Assembly: GCA_001657325.1 (NCBI GenBank)
Contig: LWRO01000032.1
Span: 1-46,709, forward strand
Origin: Geitlerinema sp. BBD 1991-9
Lineage (GTDB): Bacteria > Cyanobacteriota > Cyanobacteriia > Cyanobacteriales > Geitlerinemataceae
Direction: 5' to 3'
DNA: 46,709 nucleotides
Within the stretch, counting starts at the first letter, position 1. Each line of letters opens with the position of its first letter. Below the pieces are notes generated by a model, which had not been told where the DNA came from, searched no databases, and saw only the letters and a list, made by a program, of their open reading frames with translations. This document shows positions 7,678-15,487 of this stretch, one piece after another. The position numbers and the translations under genes were made by a program.

Positions 7678-9534
7678 TCAAAACTCATATCCTACACTAA
7701 AATAAAACCCGTCGTCTTGAATATTTTCCCCACGATCGTCCAAATCGACCAGTGGCACACCATAATCCAAACGCACCACAAAACCGGGAAGCACTTCCCA
7801 AATTGCTCCAACGCCCAAACCGATCGAAAATCGCTGATTGGGTTGAGGATTGGGGTTGTCGTCGTGATTCCAGGTCGCTCCCATATCCAGAAACGGGAGA
7901 ACTTGTAACCTTGGAAGACCCGATGCATCGCGAAGTAATGTAATGCGATCCTCGATCGAAAAACTAAACCCGTTATCCCCCGCTCGCACGTTCTGACGGT
8001 AGCCCCGCAGCGATTGACCCCCACCGATAACGAACTGTTGAGACGGAAGCAACGGATCGGGTGACAATTGCGTGAACAAGCGCACGATTAATAAATGATC
8101 GTCACTCAAACGCTGAATGCGCTGAAATTGACCCAACCAACTAAAAAACTGCCCGTCGGGAGCGTCGCCAGAATTCTCCGTCGCATCGAACCATGCCGTC
8201 CCAAAACGTAACTGAGAGCGCACCACCCAAGCCCCGCTGACATCCCGGCGCACGTAATCCTGACTGAATCGAATCGTCCGCGTCTCACTACGTCCTTCCT
8301 CGTCCGGCCCGACACCAAACGGCTGCGGGTCGTCGTCGATAAATGTTTGACTGTCTTGCCAAGAAAACCCCAACGAGAGCGCGAATTCTTCGCGAGGTGT
8401 GCGAAGCAACGGTTGACGAAAATCCACTTCGTACAACGTCGATTCACCGCTAATATCGAATTCGTCAAAGGGAGCTTGCGTGATTTCATTACGGTTGGGC
8501 GAGACGCGCAACTGCAACGTCCCGTCCATCGGGTTAAAAGGGATGCGATAGGCGATATCGAAAAAGTCTAAACCGTTGGTGTAGGTGAAGTTATATTCGA
8601 TGTCGATTTCATCGCCAAACCCTGCAAAGTTGCGATGTCGAACCCCCAAGGTCGCACGTTCGCCGCCAATACTCGGGGGGGAGTAGTTGTCGGTATTGAC
8701 CCGGAAACTGAAAGGATTGGCTTCCGCTACGCGCACGATCAGAATACTTTCACCGATATCCTCCCCAGCCCTCAGACTCGCTTCGATCGTTTCAAAGAGC
8801 GGATCGCTGCGCAGCAAGCGCAGTTGGTCTTCGAGGGCGGCGGTGTCGAGGGGAACGTCGGCGGCGAGTTCGATGCGACTGCGGACAAAGGATTCTTGGA
8901 GGCGGTTTGTTCCTTCAATGCGGATTTCCCCAAGTCGCCCTTCGATAACTTGGATTTGTACGATTCCCTCAGAAATATCTTGTTGGGGAACGATCGCGCG
9001 AGAGGTGATATAGCCTCGATCGAGATATTCCTGCGTGATGGCATCGGCGACGGCTTGTAATTCTGATAGCGCCACCTCCCGACCTTCCACAGAGGTCGTC
9101 AACGCGGCGAGTTGTTCGGGGGTAAAAATACTACTGCCAGAAACTTCGACCCGTTCGACGAAAAATTTCGGCCCGTCGTCCGGCGGCTCTGTGTCAGTGG
9201 GGGGTGGCGTGGGATCTTCTGGAAGGGTTTCTTCGTCCGGTTCGAGTGGTTCGACATCGGGGGTCGGCGATCCGAATCGATCGCCGGGATCGGGTTCGGG
9301 ATCGGTCTGAATGGGGGGAATCGATGGCACGTTTTGTGCCTGTCTTTGGCTCGTGGAATCGGGTGTCAAGTAAAGTTTTTCGAGAACTGGCTCGAGGGTT
9401 TCGCTCTGACTGTTTGGGCGCGTTTGCGCTGCTTTCAAAACCATGCAAGCTGATACGGGTTCAGCTGCAATCAGCCACGTTGTCGCGAGTCCGACACTCA
9501 CACCACACCACAATCGAAAAACTTCCACGCGCAT
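7678..9534 (-). CDS. ShlB/FhaC/HecB-family two-partner secretion transporter (TpsB)
   Basis: 618 residues, an outer-membrane TpsB porin. In order: signal peptide (1-30), a long Pro/Asp/Glu-rich linker (about 70-118), a POTRA domain beginning FFVERVEVSGSSIFT and including GYITSRAIVPQQD and EGRLGEIRIEG, then a C-terminal 16-stranded-type beta barrel. The barrel has alternating aromatic/polar strands and ends in FYFSVGYEF, the terminal aromatic typical of outer-membrane proteins. It should export a filamentous TpsA exoprotein. No TpsA gene is present within 35 kb downstream or anywhere upstream in the window. A decayed RTX-type fragment lies just upstream (9663-9908). Starts at an ATG with a short AT-poor leader. 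Confidence 0.92.
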   Translation of the reverse strand: MRVEVFRLWCGVSVGLATTWLIAAEPVSACMVLKAAQTRPNSQSETLEPVLEKLYLTPDSTSQRQAQNVPSIPPIQTDPEPDPGDRFGSPTPDVEPLEPDEETLPEDPTPPPTDTEPPDDGPKFFVERVEVSGSSIFTPEQLAALTTSVEGREVALSELQAVADAITQEYLDRGYITSRAIVPQQDISEGIVQIQVIEGRLGEIRIEGTNRLQESFVRSRIELAADVPLDTAALEDQLRLLRSDPLFETIEASLRAGEDIGESILIVRVAEANPFSFRVNTDNYSPPSIGGERATLGVRHRNFAGFGDEIDIEYNFTYTNGLDFFDIAYRIPFNPMDGTLQLRVSPNRNEITQAPFDEFDISGESTLYEVDFRQPLLRTPREEFALSLGFSWQDSQTFIDDDPQPFGVGPDEEGRSETRTIRFSQDYVRRDVSGAWVVRSQLRFGTAWFDATENSGDAPDGQFFSWLGQFQRIQRLSDDHLLIVRLFTQLSPDPLLPSQQFVIGGGQSLRGYRQNVRAGDNGFSFSIEDRITLLRDASGLPRLQVLPFLDMGATWNHDDNPNPQPNQRFSIGLGVGAIWEVLPGFVVRLDYGVPLVDLDDRGENIQDDGFYFSVGYEF

Positions 9535-10216
9535 CTCCTCAATTCGCGAGTTGCCGTCGTTCTCTACGAAGATAGCCTACAGCGAATTCGCCTAACTGCT
9601 AAGTTTTTGTTAAATCTGTGCGAGAAATCTATAGGGAGATTTTGCTCGATCTTCGCGACGATTCATCTTCCCATACAAAAACGACACCTCCCAACCCGGA
9701 GATGTCGATCGAGGTTCTCTGTTGCGGTCTCGATCGATTCGATCTCGTTATACACACCGAGGTCGATGAGGTCTGTGCCTGGGGTAAAGTCAGTGATGAC
9801 ATCAGAGCCGTCACCTTCTCCGAGAACGAAGGTGTCCGCACCATCGCCATCGGTCAGGATATCGCGACTGAGGTCGCCGGGCCGACCCGTCGATATCGCC
9901 CCCTTCAACCATCAACCAGAATCCTTCGTCGTCTGTTGGAATTGCGGTGGTATTGAATTGCCGATGATACCAAGACCCTTGTCGGGTCGAACGGCCGCGC
10001 GCCCTGACACCAACGGTTTCGGAATTTCATCAACGCGGCGCGATTCTCGTTCCGAGACGCTTCGCGAACGCACTAACGCCAACAGACTCATTTTTCGAGA
10101 TGCCCAACAGCCACCCAAACAAAAGCTCGATCGAATGTTACACGGAGCGATCGATCGAGCTTTATGGAGGGACTTCAAAACAGCAAACGCAAGCCAATGT
10201 CACCAGCTTGCGAATT
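9535..10216. other. 682-base intergenic region with decayed sequence and an interspersed repeat
   Basis: Apart from the RTX remnant, no frame here looks like an intact gene. A plus-strand open frame spanning most of the region is antisense to the remnant and has shadow-like composition. Around 10040-10081 the motif GTTCCGAGACGCTTCGCGAA, with ACGCACTAACGCC close behind, resembles the short interspersed 'TTCGCGAAGCGTCTC'-type repeats common in cyanobacteria. The region looks like eroded DNA between the TpsB and GTPase genes. Confidence 0.5.
9663..9908 (-). pseudogene. remnant of an RTX (haemolysin-type Ca2+-binding) protein C-terminus
   Basis: The minus-strand frame carries DGDGADTFVLGEGDGSDVIT followed by DFTPGTDLIDLG. 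This is the characteristic last-repeat and capping sequence of RTX proteins, which use GGxGxDxxx nonapeptides to bind calcium. Before it only one weak repeat (GDLSRDILT) remains in frame, and a second frame, about 30 codons upstream, reads VEGGDIDGS, suggesting a frameshift. There is no upstream repeat array and no long N-terminal region. The C-terminal residues after LIDLG (a Cys/Arg-rich tail) look random. It is therefore read as the eroded 3' end of a former secreted protein, located directly upstream of tpsB. Confidence 0.6.
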
Positions 10217-11656
10217 TCAACTCATGGTATTTTGAGAACTTGGGGTTGCAGAAGGCGACAAACGATCGAGGGTTTGACGCACGAGAGAACGCACGAATTC
10301 CGTTCGCTGGTTCGCCGCAAAAACCGATTGGAGAATGTCACCGAGACGGTTCCAGTTGAGAGGCGTATTGGAGGTTCGATCGATCTCCTGCTGCTCGAAG
10401 TATTCAACGAGGCTCAATCCCGCCACTCGCGTTAAGTAAGCAGCACCGATTCCTTGTACAGTTCCCCCCGCAACAAAGGTGACCGGGTTGTGTTTGAGTG
10501 CGTGTGTCGCGAGTTCGGTAGACAGTTCCACGAGTCCCTGCTTGGCGATGAGACTTCCCAACGTTCCCGCCGCCGTTTGCGCTTGTTGGAGAGAGAGGCG
10601 CTGCTGGTAAATGTTACCCAGATCGAGGACGAGTTGAGCGCTAATAGCTCCCGTTGCCAGGAGGTCGAGGGTTGGGATGGGGTTCGCAAACGCCGCAGCC
10701 GCAGCCACCCACTGATATTGAGTGATGACGGGTAACGCTCGCTCTCGCCGAACGGCATTGAGACGATCTTTCACCGTTTCTTGGAAGGCCTTGGCTTGAC
10801 GGTAAACGCTTCCCCAGACGAGTTCGGAACGTCGATCGAGTTGTCGATCGAGCAGTTGAGTTAAGCTTGCAATCTCGGCATCGGGGGTTTCGTGGAACTG
10901 GCGAACCGTTTTATCCGCTTGATGTTGCCGCACTTCAATGGCTTCAGGAGCCGCCGCGATCGAACAGAGGTTCTCGCGTTCTAAAAGTCCGGTGACGTGG
11001 CTGCTGACGCGATCGAGGATGAGATCGAGATCGATCGAACAGTAGCGATCTCGCTTGTTCAATGCCAACAGAACCGTTTGTCCGGCATCTTTGAGTTGTT
11101 GTAACGTTTGCCGTTCGGTGTCTGTCAAGTCGCCTTCAATGAGAAACACGACGAGATCGGCAGCCAGTGCCGTCGGCAGATCGTCCGCTTCATCTCGACG
11201 GAAAAAGGACGGGAGTTTGCAGAGCGTCGCCCCCGTTTCTGTCTCGAGCCATTGCGCAGTTAAAGCTTTCAGCAGTGACGATTTCCCCACACCTCGACCG
11301 CCGACGATCGCGATTTTCAGCGTTTTTCGATCGAGTTGCTGGTGGAATTTTTCCCAAGCCTGTTGGAGATCGCCAAGATCGCCATCGATTTCCTCCGCCA
11401 GTCGATCGAGTATCGTTCTGGCCTGAGTCAACGCAGCTTCAGCCTCCAAACGGTCGATCGTCGCAGGAACTGTTTCGGGAAGCGGTTTCGGCGCTTGCTG
11501 TTTGAGCCACCAAGCCCCCACACCAAGCGCGATGAGTCCTAAAACACCCCATTCCCCAAATTCTTCTATCGATCGATCGAGACGATCGAGCAACCATAGC
11601 GCGAACGAAAGACTAAGTCCTCCGACTAAGATCGGTCGTTTCAACGTCCCTGCCAT
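10217..11656 (-). CDS. membrane-associated GTPase with DUF697-type C-terminal domain
   Basis: 479 residues from the ATG at 11656 (MAGTLKRP). A further 83 codons upstream are open but overlap the divergent DUF4346 gene and have no family character. Two hydrophobic segments (about 10-24 and 37-51) give an N-terminal membrane anchor. A GTPase domain follows: P-loop GGRGVGKSS at 119-127, an ADLVVFLIEGDLT strand and a base-specificity LNKRD at 199-203. The C-terminal third is a helical, alanine-rich DUF697-like region (PTLDLLATGAISAQLVLDL). Family members are predicted GTPases in membrane-linked processes; no specific function is known. It ends in an Arg/Ser-rich helix. Confidence 0.82.
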   Translation of the reverse strand: MAGTLKRPILVGGLSLSFALWLLDRLDRSIEEFGEWGVLGLIALGVGAWWLKQQAPKPLPETVPATIDRLEAEAALTQARTILDRLAEEIDGDLGDLQQAWEKFHQQLDRKTLKIAIVGGRGVGKSSLLKALTAQWLETETGATLCKLPSFFRRDEADDLPTALAADLVVFLIEGDLTDTERQTLQQLKDAGQTVLLALNKRDRYCSIDLDLILDRVSSHVTGLLERENLCSIAAAPEAIEVRQHQADKTVRQFHETPDAEIASLTQLLDRQLDRRSELVWGSVYRQAKAFQETVKDRLNAVRRERALPVITQYQWVAAAAAFANPIPTLDLLATGAISAQLVLDLGNIYQQRLSLQQAQTAAGTLGSLIAKQGLVELSTELATHALKHNPVTFVAGGTVQGIGAAYLTRVAGLSLVEYFEQQEIDRTSNTPLNWNRLGDILQSVFAANQRTEFVRSLVRQTLDRLSPSATPSSQNTMS

Positions 11657-11864
11657 ACTTAAAATATTACTAACTTTGATAAAACGGTTTCTGCGTCCCG
11701 AGAGACGCTTGTATATCCCCATACTACCGCGTTCGTTGTCTGGCAACTCGCTCTCGGCCAGTTTTGAAATCGAGGTGAGCGCCATCGAGATCGCCTGTCG
11801 TTCGCGACCGTGCGATGTCAATGCTAAAATAACCCGTCCAAAGTCTGTCACTCCCATTTCAATC

Positions 11865-12248
11865 ATGGCTCCGAATCGCGAAGAACTTGCAGTCTTAGAC
11901 GACAAACTCTCCCAACGTTTTATCGAACTCGATCCGTTGGGCTATTTTATTATTTACCTCGATCGAGAAGCCGGGGAAATCTGCGCCGAACACTACACCA
12001 ACGAAATTAACGAAAAAGGTTTAGCCGTCGATCCCGAAACCGGCGAACCCATCCCCTGTTCGGGGGGAGTCCAGCGCAAACCTACCGTCATTTATCGAGG
12101 ACGAACGGCGAAAGAATTAGGGATCGCCATTACTGAAAAAGCCGATCCTAAACTGTTATCCTATCTCGATCACGCTCTCTATCTCGGTCGGGAATTCGTC
12201 AAGGCAGAAATAGCCTTACTCTCCGGTGAAGAATACGTTCAGGATTGA
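11865..12248 (+). CDS. DUF4346 domain-containing protein
   Basis: 127 residues from the ATG at 11865; longer upstream starts would overlap the divergent GTPase gene. The sequence is soluble, alpha/beta, and carries the conserved cyanobacterial segments LDPLGYFIIYLDREAGEICA, AVDPETGEPI, RGRTAKELGI and LDHALYLGREFVKAEIAL, ending GEEYVQD. I recognise these as the DUF4346 family, which has no established biochemical role; a relation to the methyltransferase subunit MtrA fold has been suggested for related domains. Its 5' region (11657-11864) is shared with the GTPase gene and must hold both promoters. Confidence 0.8.
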   Translation: MAPNREELAVLDDKLSQRFIELDPLGYFIIYLDREAGEICAEHYTNEINEKGLAVDPETGEPIPCSGGVQRKPTVIYRGRTAKELGIAITEKADPKLLSYLDHALYLGREFVKAEIALLSGEEYVQD

Positions 12249-12348
12249 GGTTCGATCGTCCTCCAAGAGGAGATAATCGGATAATGTAATACCGAATCAT
12301 CTCCTCAACAGCTATTGGATGCAGTCTTCTTCTCCCCGCTCTTGAGTC

Positions 12349-12390
12349 ACTGGTGACTGGTAACTGGTGACTGGTAACTGGTGACTGATA
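12349..12390. repeat. three tandem copies of a 14-base repeat
   Basis: The unit ACTGGTGACTGGTA is repeated three times head to tail; the third copy ends GACTGATA. It sits two bases before the stop codon of plsY in the plsY/DUF4346 convergent region. Such short tandem repeats are common in cyanobacterial intergenic DNA and are likely to vary in copy number between strains. Confidence 0.8.
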
Positions 12391-12391
12391 A

Positions 12392-13096
12392 CTACTCGCT
12401 CGCCGGCGCTTGTTGTCCGAGACGCGGTTCAGTCCCAGCAAGCAAGCGTTCGATATTCGATCGATGACGGAACAAAACGTACAACGTCGCCATTATGGCA
12501 AACAAACAGAAGGGCAGAGGTTGATGCGTCCCTACCATCAGCACCGAAATTAAAACAGCCGAGAGCATCGAACTCAGAGAGACGATACGAGAAATCCCGA
12601 GAACCGCTGCGAAAATGGCAACCGTGGCTAACCCCACCTGCCAAGACAGTGCGAACAAAACCCCGAGACTGCTCGCCACCGCTTTGCCACCCGTTGAAAG
12701 TTCCGGATTTCGTGCCGGCCCGACCATCAACCAAATAGACTTGGTGTGACCGAATAGTGCGGCGAGACCAGCCAGCGTCACCATCCAAGGTTGCCACAGA
12801 TCCGATGCGACAGCGTCGGGAACGAGGGCGCGAACGATATCGAGATTGTAAGTCAAACGGACGAGGGTAATTGCAGCGACAGCCTTCAAGATATCAGCAA
12901 GCAAAACAAATAGTGCCGCTTTTTTCCCGACGACTCGTAGAACGTTCGTCGCCCCTGTCGAGCCAGAACCGTGTTGGCGAATGTCGATATTTTGAACCCG
13001 ATAGGCTACCCAATATCCTGTAGGAGTCGATCCCAAAATATAAGCCGCCAATAACAAGGCGACGTTCAAACCCAACCATGCGAACATACTCGACAA
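12392..13096 (-). CDS. plsY: glycerol-3-phosphate acyltransferase PlsY
   Basis: 234 residues, integral membrane protein with five or so hydrophobic helices. PlsY landmarks are present: LGSTPTGYWVAYRV near the N-terminus, the phosphate-binding HGSGSTGATNVLR loop (about 42-54), LAALFGHTKSIWL and the second glycine-rich motif in STGGKAVASSLGVL, and a third near LSSMLSA. It transfers the acyl group of acyl-phosphate to sn-glycerol-3-phosphate, the first step of phosphatidic acid synthesis. The start could be either of two ATGs three codons apart. A PlsC-like enzyme for the next acylation lies 0.9 kb away on the same strand, although a receiver gene intervenes. Confidence 0.93.
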   Translation of the reverse strand: MSSMFAWLGLNVALLLAAYILGSTPTGYWVAYRVQNIDIRQHGSGSTGATNVLRVVGKKAALFVLLADILKAVAAITLVRLTYNLDIVRALVPDAVASDLWQPWMVTLAGLAALFGHTKSIWLMVGPARNPELSTGGKAVASSLGVLFALSWQVGLATVAIFAAVLGISRIVSLSSMLSAVLISVLMVGTHQPLPFCLFAIMATLYVLFRHRSNIERLLAGTEPRLGQQAPASE

Positions 13097-13446
13097 TTTG
13101 CGCTCTGCCTCAAAGTCAGCAGCATTTTAGCAGAGTCGGGGATCGCGTTCTCAAATCCCCTCAAAAATTTAATAGATTATTGAGGGTGTGGAAGGTGCAG
13201 AAGAAAACCGTAGAGAAGCTACAGTCGAATCTCCAAGAGATTTGTGAATCTCCTTCGACCCTTCCATCGCATGGGCTTGCAATCGAGCAATTACTCTCAT
13301 AATCCTCCCGGTTTTCGACAAATTTTCGGCATATCTTACCGTTTGTCTAGATCTAGTCGAGATCGAATCGATCGAGGGGTCAGTATGGCGCGACTCTGAT
13401 GGCGAGAAAGGTTTCCCGCTCCCTTCCCCGATTTCCGCGTTCGCCG
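13097..13446. other. 350-base intergenic region with hairpins and a receiver-gene echo
   Basis: No gene is supported. A 7-base inverted repeat CCCTCAA/TTGAGGG with a 15-base loop occupies 13158-13186, and AATCTCCAAGAGATT forms a small hairpin near 13232. Bases 13380-13407 closely resemble the 3' end of the adjacent receiver gene (13454-13480), suggesting a partial duplication. A possible plsY promoter must lie close to 13097-13200. Confidence 0.5.
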
Positions 13447-13845
13447 TCACGAAACGGTCAGCATGGCACGAATCTGATTGAGAAAATCTTCGTGATCGAG
13501 AATGGGCTTTGCGATATAACCATCCGCACCACTTGCTTCGAGAAAGGTTTCTCGATCTCCAGCCATCGCGTTCGCTGTTACGAGAATGACGGGTAAATGA
13601 GACGTTTCCGGATCGCCTTTGAGCAGTTGTGTAATCCGAATACCATCAACCGGCTTTCCTTCGTAGTGACTGTTTCCCAAAGAAACATCCATCAGAATGA
13701 TATCTACGCCGCCCGATCGAGCAATCGATAGAACTTCCGCCACGTCTTCGCTGTGTAGGGCATTTAAACCACCACGCCGGGTGAGGATTTTTTGAAAGAC
13801 ACGCCAGTTGATCGGATCGTCTTCCACCACCAAAACCGTTGTCAT
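13447..13845 (-). CDS. stand-alone response-regulator receiver (CheY-like) protein
   Basis: 132 residues, a single REC domain with no output domain. Acidic pocket Asp9/Asp10, phospho-acceptor Asp53 (IILMDVS), Thr90 (ILVTANAM) and Lys113 (YIAKPI) are all present, so it should be phosphorylated normally. The loop after Asp53 (NSHYEGKPVDG) is a few residues longer than in CheY, as in many cyanobacterial receivers of hybrid-kinase origin. It would work by phosphorylation-dependent protein binding in the cytoplasm. No sensor kinase is adjacent, so its partner is unknown. Confidence 0.9.
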   Translation of the reverse strand: MTTVLVVEDDPINWRVFQKILTRRGGLNALHSEDVAEVLSIARSGGVDIILMDVSLGNSHYEGKPVDGIRITQLLKGDPETSHLPVILVTANAMAGDRETFLEASGADGYIAKPILDHEDFLNQIRAMLTVS

Positions 13846-13946
13846 GAGTTTTCTCCGAGCAATGCCCCGACTTTGTTTTGTATTGTTCGCTCGATCGAGC
13901 GATAAATCCGGATAGCTAGGAGAGACTCACGAACCGATGCGAACCT

Positions 13947-15332
13947 TCATAGAAGGTCGTTTTTCGTAGAGGAGTCGATGGTTTTCTCTAGCGCGACCTG
14001 CAAATCTTGGGTGAGTTGTTCGACCGCTTGACGTGCTTGGCGGCGATTCGAACTGTAAGTCTCCCATCGATGAAGAACGTAAAGGGGATCTCCGACTTTC
14101 AGGCGAACTCGCCAATCTCCAAACGAGGGTGGCGAAACGGTTCGATCTCGAATTTGATTAATCGTTTTACTCAAGAGCGTCAGCGTGTCGGCGAAACGTT
14201 CTACCGTCGGGTTTTCGCGCACGTAGCTACCGGTCACAGCGACGAAATGTTCGACGAGACGCATATGCCACATTCGCAGTTCGGCTTCAGCGGCCACTCG
14301 ATCGAGCAATCCTCGTTCAACTGCTGAAATCTGACTCGCATCTTGGATATCTTCTCGATAAATCCGTTCCCATCCCGCTTGTTCCACCCGACGGCATCGA
14401 TCGATCGGAGTTCCTTTCGGACGCAGGTTAAAGTAAGACTCCGAGGCTTGCAACGCTGCGTCTAACAATCGCTGTAATCGCTCTGCTAACTCCTCGTTCG
14501 ACTGAATTTCGAGATCGGACGGAAGCGGCTGCTGATAAACCCGCGCGTAAAATTCTTCCATCAGTCGGACGAGGCGACATCCTAACCGATACAAACGGGG
14601 ATACAACCGCTCTTCGGGAGATGCACCCGCCACCATCGGTTCTGGCGTTAGCCCGCAGGCGGCTTCTAACTCGCACAACGTTCGATCGATCGAGTCCCAA
14701 GGGGGCGAAACAAACTCGTATTGAATGCCAAGGGGTAAGATGACGATTTCTAAGGATTGGTTGACTTTTTTCAAATCTTCCATCGCCCAAAAGGCTAACT
14801 GCGCCACCCCCGGTTCCAAAGGACTGACGATCTCGTTGTGGCCGTTCGTTGCCCCTTCCGGTGCCGCTGCCAGGGGAAACTGACCGAATGCCAGCAACGC
14901 TCGCGCCGATCGTAATCCCGCCCAGTCTAACTGACCGCGACGGAGCGACGTTCCACCCAGCCTTGAGAGCAACCAACCCGTACCTTTCCCGAGCCAGAGG
15001 GGAATGCCTCGATCGTAGATAAAGTGAGAGTGAACGGGCGATGGCAGCGGAACGTTCTGCGCTCGGGCGGCTGCGGGGAGTAAATCAGACATCAACGTTC
15101 CGAGACAGAGCGGATCGGTAGGACGCGGATGGCGAAAGGCCAGCAGTAAACGGATGTCTCCGTCGTCAAACTGACGGTACAACTGCGCCAACTGCGCTAC
15201 GTTTTCACCGCGAATCTCTTGAATCCCCGCCCCCCACCGTCGAAGTCCCGGTAAAGCCAGTTTGGCGAGTCGATACACCCACGGATTGAAGGCTGGTTCG
15301 ATAAACTCCAGAGGGGGCCGTGTGTTTGCCAT
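13947..15332 (-). CDS. PlsC-like 1-acyl-sn-glycerol-3-phosphate acyltransferase family protein
   Basis: 461 residues from the ATG at 15332 (MANTRPPLEF). A GTG 29 codons upstream is also open, but the shorter start matches the usual beginning of cyanobacterial homologues. The acyltransferase HX4D motif is FRHPRPTD (His68, Asp73). The glycerol-phosphate-binding region includes GGTSLRRGQ, and the AAAPEGATNGHNE segment corresponds to the conserved EGT/PEG motif. The C-terminal ~230 residues are helical and specific to this long cyanobacterial subfamily. Likely reaction: acylation of a lysophospholipid, probably lyso-phosphatidic acid, at the membrane. Whether it is the housekeeping PlsC or a paralogue cannot be decided from sequence. 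Confidence 0.85.
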   Translation of the reverse strand: MANTRPPLEFIEPAFNPWVYRLAKLALPGLRRWGAGIQEIRGENVAQLAQLYRQFDDGDIRLLLAFRHPRPTDPLCLGTLMSDLLPAAARAQNVPLPSPVHSHFIYDRGIPLWLGKGTGWLLSRLGGTSLRRGQLDWAGLRSARALLAFGQFPLAAAPEGATNGHNEIVSPLEPGVAQLAFWAMEDLKKVNQSLEIVILPLGIQYEFVSPPWDSIDRTLCELEAACGLTPEPMVAGASPEERLYPRLYRLGCRLVRLMEEFYARVYQQPLPSDLEIQSNEELAERLQRLLDAALQASESYFNLRPKGTPIDRCRRVEQAGWERIYREDIQDASQISAVERGLLDRVAAEAELRMWHMRLVEHFVAVTGSYVRENPTVERFADTLTLLSKTINQIRDRTVSPPSFGDWRVRLKVGDPLYVLHRWETYSSNRRQARQAVEQLTQDLQVALEKTIDSSTKNDLL

Positions 15333-15487
15333 GATGTTCGTTTTGAATGCTTTGTACTTCGGTCTTAACATTTCCCATGAAGCGACGTTTTTGTTGGATG
15401 TGACGGTAGATTCAGACACATCGATCGAAGGATTCGACCGGCAAACGCCAACGTAAAATGTAAACAGATCGTCACGCTTTGCTATCC

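Noticed and set aside
9607-10359. 250-codon plus-strand open frame
   Set aside because: It is antisense to the RTX remnant and to the end of the GTPase gene, with Arg/Ser-rich shadow composition and no recognisable domain.
11657-11905. N-terminal extension of the GTPase
   Set aside because: Starts with TTG inside the DUF4346 gene and lacks family character; the ATG at 11656 precedes the membrane anchor.
13220-13270. tRNA-like segment (TCGAATC near 13228)
   Set aside because: No acceptor stem, no CCA and no anticodon arm could be built around it.
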